This document shows, one piece after another, positions 24,701 to 35,800 of a DNA stretch of 64,000 bases. A program made the translations under genes and the position numbers. The notes beneath the pieces are model-generated. The model saw only the letters and a list, made by a program, of their open reading frames with translations, had not been told where the DNA came from and made no database searches. How positions within the stretch are numbered: position 1 is the stretch's first letter; each line of letters starts with the position of its first letter. Source of the stretch: Onthophagus taurus (lineage: Eukaryota; Arthropoda; Insecta; Coleoptera; Scarabaeidae); assembly GCF_036711975.1 (NCBI RefSeq), contig NC_091976.1:22692001-22756000 (forward strand), written 5' to 3'.

Positions 24701-27700
24701 TCTGGCTTATCTATGATCTTCAAACCTGAAGTCTATTTCTGATATTTCTACCATGTCATGACATGAATTAACAGTGTGGGGCTCAATTGGATTTTATGGA
24801 TTTCGGCGATGACCATGACGTAATTTCTTGGTGTCTACATGCATTTCTTTTAATATGTTTCTGGAAATGCTTTCTTGCACATTGCTATCGTTGCAACCTT
24901 TATGTTCAGAGGGATTTCTGACTGAGTTTCAACCACTTTTCATATCACTTTTTCGTCTTTAGGAAAGAAGCATTTCCTTTCGTTAGTTTAATGTACTTTA
25001 ATGTGCGTAGCATGCATAAATACAGAAATCTCTGATACAAATCATTATTCTGGTCAAGAGAGCTATGTTTGAGATTTACTTCATTAATAAGTTAAACATA
25101 TGTATCTAAAGTATCTGGAAAAAGGTATGTTTGCTATTACTTATTATACTTACTATTTGCGCGCTTATTTTCACGGACGTTATGTGCTTGAGTCCTTTCT
25201 CTACTCTAATCCTATCATACCAACATAATAATATTATTTCAAAGTTAGATCTTTGGAAGCGATCCAATCTTCAAACCACTTTTTTACATCGTTGTTGTTG
25301 GTGAAGTGCTGTTCTGAAAGACCATGTGCCATCGATCGATGGAAGTGATAGTCAGATTATTGCGATGTCTGGGAGAGTTAGGCGAGTAACACCACTAAAA
25401 TTGCTTTAGCGTGTCTTTTGGTCCATTCCAGTCATTTGCAGTTCATGGCTTTATCTTACTAATTACGAAATGCACCTTCTTTAAGTGAATGTCCGGTCGA
25501 TTTTACAGGTTATGGTGTTCACTGTGTAATACAAAAAGTCTTTCTTTCCTGTCCTTCCAACAAAATTTCATATGTTGTTTTTCTTTTTCGTTGTATCGTT
25601 CCGCCAATTGATGGAACCCATATCTCGTCATTATGTATCTTGTCCATTGCATATAAACGGTTTGTCAAAATACGTTCAGCTATTCGGCAAAACAGCTCTT
25701 GCATCTATGCATTGACCTGAAGTTTCTTCTACTTTTAGTTTTCTGTGGCACCCTACAGGTACTTCCAATTTCATCCATTTTGGGCCGGTACTGATCTTGT
25801 GCTATAGGCATTAAACACCTATCTTTCTCAATTCCTTCCTTTCATCCGATTCTCCACAATTCACCTTTGTATTAAGAAGGGTGCCAAAATCTTACAAGCC
25901 AATCTGTCTAATCAACAAAGGAGGTAACTTTCTATGAGGAAGAGTGGTTTTTGGATGACTGTTGGAAGACAGAAAAAAAATTGGTAGTCTATAAACAGGG
26001 CCGTAGAATTAATAAAGCAACCTAAGTGTAAATGTGTAGGAATGCATTTCATGAACAGTTCAGGTGCATTTGATAACTTATGCTCGCTGCCCCTTATGGC
26101 AATGTTGAAGCAACTACTACACCATTAATAAATTACTGTCAAGACGCATATGAGATGTAATCAGCGTCGAAGGGATCAATGGCTGATCACAATTTTGAGA
26201 TTTGCCTTGAGAGCAAATGATGTAAAAGCTCAATATGAGGTGATATTAATTTTTGGCACCTTTCTTGGCAAGACTTTCGAGAGAGTCAATTACCTGGACA
26301 GATAGAATGTACTTTAATTCACATTTTACTTTACAAGAAATGTTACCAACATTATTTTTCTTAATTTAGATCGCCACATATTTATAAGAAAAAAAAAAAA
26401 AGAAGATTCGTAATCAGCTCCGAAAAAGGATTTTAATAACATCTTTCTTTCTCATACCCAAAAATTGATCGCAATTTATAATACGTACTATGAAATAAAT
26501 ATATTTTAAATTTTAGAGTAAAGGAGTTCAAAATATTTCATCAAAAATCACATTTAATGATAACGTTTTAATTTACAAAGATCTCCAGATAAAAGGAAAT
26601 TCCAAGAATATTGATTTTAATAACATTTTCTTTATAAACGAAGATGGGATATTAAAAGGAAATTTAAATTTTTCATCTAAAGTTAAAGCGAAAAATTTAG
26701 AAATTCGCGGTTTAATAAATGGAATTAATTTTACGGAGTGGTACGAAAACTCTTTGAAGAAAAATTCGAATCGGATACAAAATCTTTCTGAATCAATGAG
26801 TTTCAAAAATTTAATCGTTGAAGATTATTCTTACGGGAAAGGGTTAATAAATGGTTTAGATTTTAGAAATGTAACTAATTACGTTGGATATAATTTGGAA
26901 TATAAAAAGAAAATTGAAAAGGATTTTAAGGTAAAAGATTTATTTAATAGTTTCTTAATTTTTAATAAATTATATTTTAGATTGATTACTCAGCATCTTG
27001 TAAAGATATAAACCATTTAAAACAAATTTCGCAATCCCAAATCTACAGATTTAAATATCTCGAACGAATCGCAACCGTAGAAGTAGAAAAACCCATCAAC
27101 TTTCTTTCTTATTTCGTACACAAAGATGAACGTTACCTTATCGTCAACGAAAAAAATTCGTGCAATTCAACAATTTTCCAATGGAATTATCAAACTTTCT
27201 CAGAAAATGTTGTTTTTAAAACGGGAACTCTTCAACAATTAATAACCGTAAAAAGTGAAAATAAAATTCACCTTATAGGAATTTCAACAAACTGTTATAT
27301 GCCAAAAACAAATTTATGGGTTTTCGAACAAAATTTAATAAATAATCATCAAAGTTTAGACCAAGTTAATTTACTTCAAGAATCATTAATTCCAAACACT
27401 TTTTATGGGATAACTCAAAACGAAGTGAGAGAATACAAAATTAATGAGAAATCTGATATTTTTGTTTATCGAAAATGGAAAATAAATGGGAACGATAATA
27501 TGGTTTTTATTCCGAATGGATTGAAAACGGGGTTGGCTTTAAGAGATGGTCAAAAATTGATCAAATTGGAGAGAAACGACGATGAAATGATCGAATTTGG
27601 AATCGACGTCCAAGAAACTATTTTAGGAAGAACTGAAATAGTTAAAAATAGATTTATACCGGGAAAAAATGGTGAAATTGTTGTTTTTAATGTAGGTGGG

Positions 27701-28166
27701 AATAAAAAGGTTATGGTTGCCGTTTCGAATCGTGAAGGATCTAGCATTAAAACTAAATCAGATTCAATTAAAGTAAAATATTTAATTTCTAAATTATTTT
27801 TTTTAAATAATTCTTTTTTAGATTTACTCAAATATATTTAAAGGAACCTTATTTCAAAAAATTCCCACTTATAAACCATCATCCATTACTGTATTAGACC
27901 TTCAAAACGGGGAGACTTTATTAATGTTCTTTGAGGATCAAAAAATATTCCACGTTTACGCATATAAAGGAATTGAAGGTTTTCAACATATCAAATCAGC
28001 AAAATTAGGTGGACAAGGAATTATAAAAATGCAACTAACAACCGGTAATTCTTTTGAAATGATTAATTCGTTAGCTATTTTGAATAACAACGAAGTGATT
28101 GTAATGAAAATTGTGATGGATGGAAATCAAAATGTTAATGTTGATGACATGTTTTGTGAATTGTAA
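9763..28166 (+). CDS. large secreted repeat protein, possible Nasrat/Polehole-type eggshell protein
   Basis: Eleven exons splice in consistent phase: 9763-9886, 9940-10116, 14472-14587, 14646-14812, 14859-15899, 15956-16424, 19851-19947, 19997-21942, 26517-26930, 26981-27772 and 27822-28166. They give 1895 aa. All donors are GT and all acceptors AG. Residues 1-25 are a signal peptide (LNLVIFVISPIFIVKI). About residues 25-440 form a globular N-terminal part with beta-strand-like repeats. A coiled-coil, Lys/Glu-rich segment follows at about 450-500. The middle (roughly 540-1510) consists of degenerate 40-46 residue repeats of the form NL.(V/L).G.INGI....L...(x)n..I.G...F...(V/N), which look like stacked beta-strands. 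About 1515-1895 is again globular and resembles the N-terminal part in strand spacing. Secretion, size near 1900 aa and the layout recall Drosophila Nasrat and Polehole, eggshell proteins needed for Torso activation and vitelline-membrane integrity; this is from memory. Introns 2, 6 and 8 are enlarged by transposons. Confidence 0.8.
10130..10690 (-). mobile_element. mariner-like transposase remnant, 3' part
   Basis: Minus-strand fragments include ENWTKFIANHWNLLDENE followed by YFQEDAATPQYV. The latter resembles the YFQQDGAPPHY catalytic block of Tc1/mariner-like transposases. Many frameshifts are present. The probable 5' part (MAKEMATRNDQPG...) lies on the other side of the hAT insertion at 13772-14000, in the order expected for a minus-strand gene. 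Confidence 0.5.
10962..12657 (+). repeat. dimeric 181/362-bp satellite array, copy 1
   Basis: The phrase ACCAATTATTAATTAAAG recurs at about 11311, 11673, 12035 and 12397, spacing 362 bases. Each 362-bp unit is two related halves of about 181 bp. One half carries GTTTTGAGAAA-type and TTTTCGCCGATTAAG-type blocks, and the other carries ACAATATTTGAAGTTTTGAT and TTTTCATCGATAA blocks. The halves share the frame CCGTTTTGAAAAAT...AAAATTCG..ATAAAAT...TTCTTG...CAATG. About four and a half dimers are present, interrupted by the LINE at 12658. Confidence 0.9.
12658..13640 (-). mobile_element. 5'-truncated Jockey-clade LINE with 10-bp target duplication
   Basis: The decamer TGAGAAAACA is repeated at 12648-12657 and 13641-13650, flanking a 983-bp insertion into the satellite. 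On the minus strand the insert begins with IDEYLKNRQLQVKVGEKFS. It continues AQGVPQGSPLSPTLYNIF (reverse-transcriptase block 4). Then come, in another frame, YADDTTL (the catalytic block), SNVIKYLGIDLDNNI and SPVLDYGQILTANASKK, all typical of Jockey-type reverse transcriptases. The low-coordinate end has an AGAGAGAGAG tract, which would be the simple-repeat 3' tail. Frameshifts make it inactive. Confidence 0.85.
13772..14000 (-). mobile_element. mariner-like transposase remnant, 5' part
   Basis: The minus-strand peptide MAKEMATRNDQPGCLANTES and surrounding broken frames are separated by the hAT insertion from the C-terminal transposase pieces at 10130-10690. The assignment to the same element rests on order and strand. 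Confidence 0.35.
16680..17050 (+). mobile_element. RTE-like reverse-transcriptase remnant, copy 1
   Basis: Plus-strand frames give FADDMNITGRTENEK (the catalytic ADD block). Shifted frames then give SFVYLGIP and VSEAIKERIIQANKWKGK, in the order usual for RTE-type elements. The middle of the domain is missing. Confidence 0.65.
18131..18260 (+). mobile_element. RTE-like reverse-transcriptase remnant, copy 2
   Basis: Nearly identical to 16707-16850, sharing the ADD-block region (here FTDDINFTGRTENEK) and the same junction to KINFTKT. It ends abruptly at 18260, next to the AACCCAACC minisatellite. Confidence 0.65.
18257..18293 (+). repeat. CCAAC-type minisatellite
   Basis: About 37 bases of degenerate AACCCAACC units. 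The complementary type (GGGTTGAGTTGAG) appears at 59494-59580. Confidence 0.7.
18560..18900 (-). mobile_element. LINE C-terminal remnant
   Basis: The minus-strand peptide MKCLRKVARKTQRNRIGNN is typical of the region after the reverse-transcriptase domain in RTE/endonuclease-reverse-transcriptase elements (KFLRRVAGKTRRDRIRN). It is preceded by DKRDISRVIRILMK in frame. There are no ends or intact frame. Confidence 0.6.
22030..23022 (+). mobile_element. satellite-bearing hAT-like copy 2, truncated
   Basis: The left inverted repeat TAGTGGTGGAACGG at 22030 runs directly into the dimeric satellite, without the 200-bp transposase-derived stretch seen in the copies at 10759 and 35750. Almost three 362-bp dimers follow. 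The right end is missing; the array stops at an AATTCGCC half-unit near 23022. Confidence 0.75.
23074..23289. mobile_element. foldback MITE, about 216 bp
   Basis: Outer arms CAAATTATAAATTAAAAAG and its exact complement at the far end enclose a second inverted pair. That pair (GGTGTGTATTCCAGACTGGA... and its near complement) meets at a small loop around TTTATGTAAGTAAAATAAA. Nearly the whole element folds into one hairpin. There is no coding capacity. Confidence 0.8.
25860..26300 (+). mobile_element. very decayed LINE reverse-transcriptase fragment
   Basis: Plus-strand pieces such as NSSGAFDNLCSLPLMAMLKQ resemble the block containing DISGAFDNLWW in R1/Jockey elements. They are preceded by weakly similar fragments. 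There are many stops. Confidence 0.4.
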
Positions 28167-28221
28167 GTTAATTTGTATACTTTTTTCATATTTGTTGTGA
28201 AACGTTGTTAAAACCTTTAAT

Positions 28222-28227
28222 AATAAA
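28222..28227 (+). terminator. poly(A) signal of the 1895-aa gene
   Basis: AATAAA lies 56 bases after the stop codon at 28166, a normal distance. Confidence 0.6.
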
Positions 28228-28346
28228 GAGTTAGTTACAATGTAATGTTTTTAAACACGAAACAAATTAAATCAGAAGCAAATAAAAGTCTAAAAATAGG
28301 TTTGATGTTAAAAGTATATAGAAGCAAGTCCTAGGTATTAAAACAA

Positions 28347-28424
28347 GGCTCGTTAGCTTAGTGGTAAGAGCGTCACACTGATATCAACCGTGAAGGTCGT
28401 TGGGTTCGATTCCCACACGGGCCA
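28347..28424 (+). tRNA. tRNA-Ile-like gene or pseudogene with enlarged anticodon loop
   Basis: The acceptor stem GGCTCGT pairs with ACGGGCC over seven pairs (one G-T). The D arm TAGCTTAGTGGTAAGAGC matches the internal A box, and GGTTCGATTCC is a canonical B box. The body is close to eukaryotic tRNA-Ile. The anticodon arm is abnormal: four clear pairs (TCAC/GTGA) close a 13-base loop containing GAT. The molecule is therefore about four bases longer than a normal tRNA-Ile, and the T stem has one mismatch. It could be a tRNA pseudogene, a tRNA with a tiny intron, or the head of a SINE. A T-rich tract follows, which could serve as a pol III terminator. Confidence 0.65.
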
Positions 28425-28499
28425 ATTTTTATTTAATTAATTTGAATTTATTATTTTTTTTAATAATAACTAATGTATTTATCTAATTTAGTAGTGTAG

Positions 28500-29640
28500 T
28501 TATCTCCTTTTAGACAGTGTTGAGGTGAACTTATGATAAGAAGCAAATGAAATGTTATGAAATGTTCCATGATTGTCTTCGAGGTGCCAAAATGATTGCT
28601 CTATGCTGATGCCTTTCAAAACTAATAATTTACCCAGTTGCAAGAGAACTTCTTGTCGGCCTTTGATGGTTTCGATGACCACATTGGTCTGAAACAGTTC
28701 AGATGTATGAATACAAATTAAAAAAGTATAGATTGTTTTGGAGCTCCGCAACAACATTGAGGTGATAGCAGCACTTCCCATTTGTAGAAGCTATCACACA
28801 GACTCCTTGTCCCGTACGTACTCTGTTAGGTGGCGAGGAAGTCAAAATCTTTCTGGTTCTTGGTTGAAAAGAATTTGTTGATTTATTCCTGGTGGTGCTT
28901 TGACGTTCCAGTCTTCTTCCCAATTTTTTCTCAGCAACATTTTGGAGATTGGCGGGATCTGAGGCAATTCATCTTTCTCATGCTTAGCTTATCCATACCG
29001 GCGCGCAGTATTCCGCAGCAGAATAATCCGACTTAATCCAGTATCAGGGCAGAATATCGCAACGTGGTTGCTGCGGGACCCCATATACAGCCGAGCTTTT
29101 GTATGATGTTATTGCGATTTCGGATTTTCGCAGATGTGTTCTCTATGGTTCTCTAGATGTTTTTTAAACGAGAATGTGTTGCCCAAGGTGACGCCTAAGT
29201 ATGACTTGGAAAGTCTATTGGACACAATTTTCTTTTTTAGGTTGTGTTAGTCTCTACTTAGCTCTCAGGTTATTACAGAGAATGTCTTCAGTGGTCTTTT
29301 ATAATATGCGGTGAGTGCTCATCAGTATAGATAAATATTTTTGCTCTTGTGGTTGATAGATTCGATGTGTATACGTTAAAAAGGGCGCAAGAAATGAGCC
29401 TTGTAGAAGTCCGTTGTACAGTTTTTTTTGTTTGCTCATTTTGTTTCTCAGCATTAAGAACAGACAGCATGTTGCCGATAAATTTCATAATGGTCTGCTT
29501 CGATTTATGTGGTGAGGTGTTCAGAAACCAGCTTGTTCGATAGGTATAACTCCCAAGCCTTTGAATCCAATCTAAGCATAAATGATTTTGTAAGCCCAAC
29601 TTGGCGTATTTGATTCTAAACTTCAAAAACAGACATTAAA
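28500..29640 (-). mobile_element. Jockey-type LINE remnant
   Basis: On the minus strand the frame at 29626-29288 includes GLQNHLCLDWIQRLGSYTY. In shifted frames it continues through a QGS-like block to LFNVYTSNLSTTRAKIFIY, matching the thumb and palm order of Jockey reverse transcriptases. Downstream on the same strand (28923-28699) is a C-terminal-like tail with RVRTGQGVCVIASTNGKC. Several frameshifts are present, so it is inactive. It directly precedes the 177-bp satellite. Confidence 0.65.
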
Positions 29641-32310
29641 GAAATCGTATCTCAAAAACTAATTGAGATGTCACCATGAAATAAAAAGCAATTTAAAGCA
29701 AATTTACTTAGTATTCAATATTTTGAAGATGATTTTTTCAAATCATCAAATTTCAGACTTATAGATTTTTGAACGCAACCTTGCATAACTTTAAGTATAA
29801 ATGTTAGGGTAATTGATCATTACATATCTCAAAAACTAATTGAGATATTGGTATGAAATAAAAAGCAAATTTATGTAGGACCTTTTTAATATTTTAAAGA
29901 TTATTTCTTGGAATTTCCAAATTTCGGAGTTATGGCTTTTTTGATTCAACTCTACATAATCGTAAATATTATTGTTAAAATAATTAATATTTGCGTATCT
30001 CAAAAACTAATTGAGATATCACCATGAAATAAAAAACAATACAAAGCAAATTTATTTAAGTTTTTAACATTTCAAAGATTATTTCATGGAATGTTCAAAT
30101 TTCGAGATATAATTCTTTTCATTCAACTCTGCATAATAGTAAATACTATTAATATTAATATTTGTGTATCTCAAAAACTAATTGAGATATCACCATGAAA
30201 TAAATAGCAATTTAAAGCAAATTTACCTTACAATTAATACTTTAACAATCATTTTTGCAAATCATCGAATTTCAGAATTATGAAAGTTTGAACGCAACCT
30301 TGCTTAAGCTTAAACACAAATGTTAGGGTAATTAATCTTTACATATCTCAAAAACTAATTGAGATATCGTTATGCAATAAAAAGCAATTTAAAGCAAATT
30401 TACTTAGTATTCAATATTTTAAAGATAATTTCTACAAATCATCGAATTTCAAACTTATGAATTTTTGAACGCAACCTTGCATAACTTTAAACATAAATGT
30501 TAGGGTAATTAATCCTTACATATCTCAAAAACGAATTGAGATGCCATTATGAAATAAAAAGCAATTTAAAGCAAATTAATTAAGTTTTTAACATTTTAAA
30601 GATTATTTCTTGGAATCTTCAAATTTCGGAGATATAATTCTTTTCATTCAACTCTGCATAATAATAAATACTAGGGTATTAATAATTAATATTTGCGTAT
30701 CTCAAAAACTAATTGAGATATCACCATGAAATGAATAGCAATTTAAAGCAAATTTACTTCGTAATTAATACTTTAACAATCATTTTTGCAAATCATCGAA
30801 TTTCAGAATTATGAAAGTTTGAACGCAACCTTGCTTAAGCTTAAACACAAATGTTAGGGTAATTAATCTTTACATATCTCAAAAACTAATTGAGATATCG
30901 TTATGAAATAAAAAGCAATTTAAAGCAAATTTACTTAGTATTTAATATTTTGAAGATGATTTTCTCAAATCATCAAATTTCAGACTTATGAATTTTTGAA
31001 CGCAACCTTGCTTAACCTTAAACATAAATGTTAGGGTAATTAATCTTTACATATCTCAAAAACGAATTGAGATACCATTATGAAATAAAAAGCAATTTAA
31101 AGCAAATTAATTAAGTTTTTAACATTTTAAAGGTTATTTCTTGGAATCTTCAAATTTCGGAGATATGATTCTTTTGATTCAACTCTACATAATCGTAAAT
31201 ATTAGGGTATTAATAATTAATATTTGCGTATCTCAAAAACCAATTGACATATCACCATGAAATAAGTAGCAATTTAAAGCAAATTTATTCAGTAATTAAT
31301 ACTTTAATAATGATTTTTGCAAATCATCGAATTTCAGAATTATGAAAGTTTGAACGCAACCTTGCTTAAGCTTAAACACAAATGTTAGGGTAATTAATCT
31401 TTACATATCTCAAAAACTAATTGAGATATCGTTATGAAATAAAAAGCAATTTAAAGCAAATTTACTTAGTATTCAATATTTTAAAGATAATTTCTACAAA
31501 TCATCGAATTTCAAACTTATGAATTTTTGAACGCAACCTTGCATAACTTTAAACATAAATGTTAGAGTAATTAATCTTTACATATCTCAAAAACGAATTG
31601 AGATGCCATTATGAAATAAAAAGCAATTTAAAGCAAATTAATTTAGTTTTTAATATTTTAAAGATTATTTCATGGAATCTTCAAATTTCGGAGATATAAT
31701 TCTTTTCATTCAACTCTGCATAATAATAAATACTAGGGTATTAATAATTAATATTTGCGTATCTCAAAAACTAATTGAGATATCACCATGAAATAAATAG
31801 CAATTTAAAGCAAATTTACTTCGAAATTAATACTTTAGCAATCATTTTTGCAAATCATCGAATTTCAGAATTATAAAAATTTGAACGCAACCTTGCTTAA
31901 GCTTAAACACAAATGTTAGGGTAATTAATCTTTACATATCTCAAAAACTAATTGAGATATCGTTATGAAATAAAAAGCAATTTAAAGCAAATTTTCTTAG
32001 TATTTAATATTTTGAAGATGTTTTTTTTCAAAACAGTAAATTTCAGACTTATGAATTTTTGAACGCAACCTTGCTTAACCTTAAACATAAATGTTAGGGT
32101 AATTAATCTTTACATATCTCAAAAACGAATTAAGATACCATTATGAAATACAAAGCAATTTAAAGCAAATTAATTAAGTTTTTAACATTTTAAAGGTTAT
32201 TTCTTGGAATCTTAAAATTTCGGAGATATGATTCTTTTGATTCAACTCTGCATAATCGTAAATATTAGGGTATTAATAATTAATATTTGCGTATCTCAAA
32301 AACCAATTTC
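29640..32310 (+). repeat. 177-bp satellite array with higher-order repeats
   Basis: The landmark CTCAAAAACTAATTGAGAT recurs at 29651, 29828, 29999, 30170, 30347, 30524, 30701, 30878, 31055, 31232, 31409, 31586, 31763, 31940, 32118 and 32295. Spacing is 177 except for two 171-bp steps near the start and one 178-bp step. Three monomer types alternate strictly from 30170 on (after the landmark: CGTTATG, CCATTATG, CACCATG), giving a 531-bp trimer. Variants within types alternate again, giving a 1062-bp hexamer. Each monomer contains the inverted repeat ATCTCAA...TTGAGAT. There is no coding potential. Confidence 0.95.
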
Positions 32311-32820
32311 CCAAATCGACATTCAATTGAGAAATTGAAAAAAGATTGCTCTTAGTTCTATGCAGTATATTGTAATCATTTTAAAGTCATATTTTATAAG
32401 TTATGTTTGAATTAATATAAGGCGTCCCAATCATAAGATCAGGACAATAATCAGGACAATAATTGTGTATAGACTCTTCTATATTGTTCCACTCCACGGA
32501 AATCTTTAGTAAAAGGCGAAAGATTTATTCGCATTGAAGTGAAACCAGAGTAACTTCCTACAGTTTAATGCAAACCATATATACCAAAAGCTACTTCTAT
32601 ATATCCAAGCACACTAAAGCGTCCCCTATATATTACTAGTTCAGCCATATACATGAAGCTTTCTATATGGATTTGAACATAAATACTTTATATACGTTAT
32701 ATAACCAACTACACACTTGTATCATGCTGGTTATCGAATAGTCTCTTAATATTTAAGGTAAAATCTTTTTTATTTTATTAATTTCAATACACAAAATACA
32801 CAAATTGTCGAAAATAAAAA
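32311..32820. other. intergenic DNA and 3' UTR of Kif6
   Basis: No gene seen. Overlapping AATAAA signals for the minus-strand kinesin lie at 32769-32779, about 45 bases beyond its stop. Confidence 0.5.
32769..32779 (-). terminator. overlapping poly(A) signals of Kif6
   Basis: Two overlapping AATAAA hexamers on the minus strand, shortly after the stop codon. Confidence 0.55.
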
Positions 32821-35800
32821 TTAATGCTCAAACTTGCTTCTATAAAAATTAAAAATTTCATCATCTACTTCAAAATCACCGGTTAATGGAATGGTTTTCA
32901 TGAATTCAATAAATTCGGGGGTATCAGTGGTTTTAATTAAACTAGTTGATGTATTTCTAGGAGTGTCGATTCGTTTATCCTCAGTACTCTTTGGGGTTGA
33001 GCTCTTACTACGATAAGTTCTGCTTGATTCCAAGGATCGACTAGAATAAGGAAGTTTCTCAAACGAGTCTATATCAAGGTTTAATAACGAAGCGTTGCTT
33101 TCACTAAAATCTTTTTCAGTATCAGTGCAAGTTGAATATTTATTTGGTATGTAAATTTCATCGATTGAAGGAACATTTTCAGTTTCATCATCCACTACAT
33201 TAAAAAATGTATCAACATAAAAATCTTTTGATTTTGTTTTAGTATTGTGTTCATATTCGTCTTTTTCCGGCATAAAATCATAAAAATCATACCCGTATTC
33301 ACTTTTTTCTTTACTTTTATTTTTAACGGTGTTTTCAAATTTAATCACAACCTTTTTTTCAGCTTGTTTTAAGCTCTCTTTTAAAAATTCGGTTTCACTT
33401 TTTAAATCTTCCAAATGATCCAAAGATTCTTTATAAATTTTTTGTTGGGATATCAAAAAAGTGTGTAATTTTTCGGACATTTCAGTCCCCATCGGTTCTT
33501 TTGCTAATTTTTGTCTAATATCTTTTATATTATCTTCGCATTTTTGAACCGTTCTTGAAACGCTTTTAGCTAAATCATACTTTTTTTCTAACGATTCTTT
33601 TATTTGATTGATTCCTTCAGTATTATTTTTATCCATCATAAAAGTATCGAATAAGTTTGGTTCAGAAATCGGCAAATTATTTTTAATTTCGTTTAAATCA
33701 ACCAAATTTTTTATTTCTTTAGGTTTAAACTCGGCGAAATCGAATTCTTTTAATTTTGGGAGGTCATAATAAGAATTTAATTTCTGATTGTTATTTTCGT
33801 TTAAATGATTTAGATCTGTCGATTTTTGGGGATCTGTTTCAAGTAGTTTTGTTAAAGTAGCTAAAAATTAAACTGTAATAATTCAAAAAAAAACGAAATT
33901 TATTATTTACAAATTTCTTCCTCTTTTTCTTTAATGATTTTGCTAAATTTTTGTGTTAAATCAATTTTTTCGTCTTCGATTTTTTGTTTTTCAATATAAT
34001 TGTTTAACCGTTCATCCAAATTTGATTTTAAGTACTTTATGCAGCAAACTAATTCGGGATTGCTTAAATTTTCTAACAAACATTCTTTGTTATTCACTAA
34101 AAATCCGTTTGCAATGTTTTTGCAACGTTCTTCCTCTTCATAACTCAAAACTTTTTGCGGCTAAAAAGAATGTTTTAAAAAATTCGAATCAACTCAAAAG
34201 GGAGTTTACAACAAATTCCCAAAGGGTTTAGGGACAAAAATAAAAAAAATCTATCCCTGTGGAACAATAACATCCAACAAAAAGGGGTGAAAAGATTTTT
34301 TTTAATCGTTGTAAACCCCCTAGACACCTTCAATACATTTCCCCCTTTAGCTTCAGCAAGTTGTCTACGCAACTCATCAACTTGAGATCTTAAGTATTCA
34401 ATCTCTTGTTGCGGATCAACTTCCTCATTAATTATAGCTTCTGTACTTATGCAAGCGACTCTCTGCGCGAATTTACAAGTGGTTACAGTTTCCTGAAACA
34501 AAAATGGTAAAATTTCTTCTTTCCTGCTTAACTCATGTATTTATTTACGGGGTGATTTTGCTGGGTAATAGCTAAAGTGGCCAACATACTCGTTAGGGAG
34601 TTTCCCGAGAGAGAATCTCGTAATATGTACGTCATCATGCTGTTTCTATAGGGGATGTGGGTACGATTCGATTGGCTCAATGCCAGGATTACTTGCTCTA
34701 AATAATGAAGGGAGAGATTTATGTTTTTTGCTTCACGGAGGGTTACACCACTTATTTTTGCTTTACATATACGTTCAGAACTAAAAAATAAAAAAATATC
34801 GAAACAAATTTTGATTGAGAATAATAGCTTGGTATATTAATCTAATTTTGTTTATAATTAAAGGCGAAATCGGTTAAGAAGTGCCATTAAGAGAAATTGG
34901 AACCATAAAAATCAATGGAGTTATTGCTAACTATTAAATGTTATTCAGAGTTTGTGAAAGACATTTGTAACTTGATAGTTCAACTACCAAGTATCTGAAT
35001 GTCATGACCTGCTCTATTATGTTCTGGTTCAGTGGCTCTTTCGCTGTTGTCATGCAATTACTTTTTTGAGCAGCAATGGACACGCTCAAATAAGAATACA
35101 CGACTAATATGTATAATACAGGACCACGATGACACTGAAACAGTACTCGCAAATATGATTAAATAAGCAGACGAAGCATTAGGGAGAAGAGATACATCAG
35201 GAAATGCAAGACCAAGATTAACTCAAGAATTCAAGCTGCGAAAAATAAAAATCCTATTTACAGAATAGATCAAGTGCAATAACATATGAAGAATACAAAG
35301 TAGTAAGCAAGGAAGTGACCTATATGACGGTCAGAAGGAAATCTGAAATTTATTGAGAAACAGAAAGAAACCAGTAAACAAGTTCATACAGGGCAAAAAG
35401 ATAAAGAGGTGAAAAATTGGAAAAAATACTTCAAAAAGATTTATGAAGAGATGGCAAAAAGCAAGGAAAACAGGAGAGTAATGCTCAACAGGGATACATC
35501 TTCTCTAAAGCCAAAAATATCGATGAAATAGCAAAAGATGGCGAGACGGATTGATGGATACAATTTTCGTTATCCAACGAATAAGTGAGAAGGCAATAAA
35601 GTTCGTGAAGATAGATTTTATGTGTTTAATCGTTAACAGACATTTGATGGGGTGAAACTAAGTAACGAATAATGTGGTACTTGTAAGTGAATTGATTACT
35701 GCGGATCAGGCTTATGTAAGAACACAGGAGGAATTCACTAAACATATACTAGTGGTGGAACGGATAGTTACCAAATATCCGGCTTTGCCCGGATATTAAA

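Larger units (their letters stand above)
21943..26516. other. intron 8 of the 1895-aa gene
   Basis: A 4.6-kb intron containing a satellite-bearing hAT copy (22030-23022), a foldback MITE (23074-23289) and a weak LINE remnant (about 25860-26300). The rest (23290-25860) shows no recognisable feature. One antisense 61-codon frame at 25519-25704 could be part of a retrotransposon but is not diagnostic. Confidence 0.7.

Noticed and set aside
25519-25704. 61-codon minus-strand frame possibly from a retrotransposon
   Set aside because: The pattern IAERILTNRLYAMDKIHND is suggestive but no catalytic block is adjacent, so it cannot be assigned.
29640-32310. A possible CRISPR-like array, because of regular spacing
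   Set aside because: The whole 177-bp unit is repeated, with no unique spacers, and the organism is an insect. It is a satellite.
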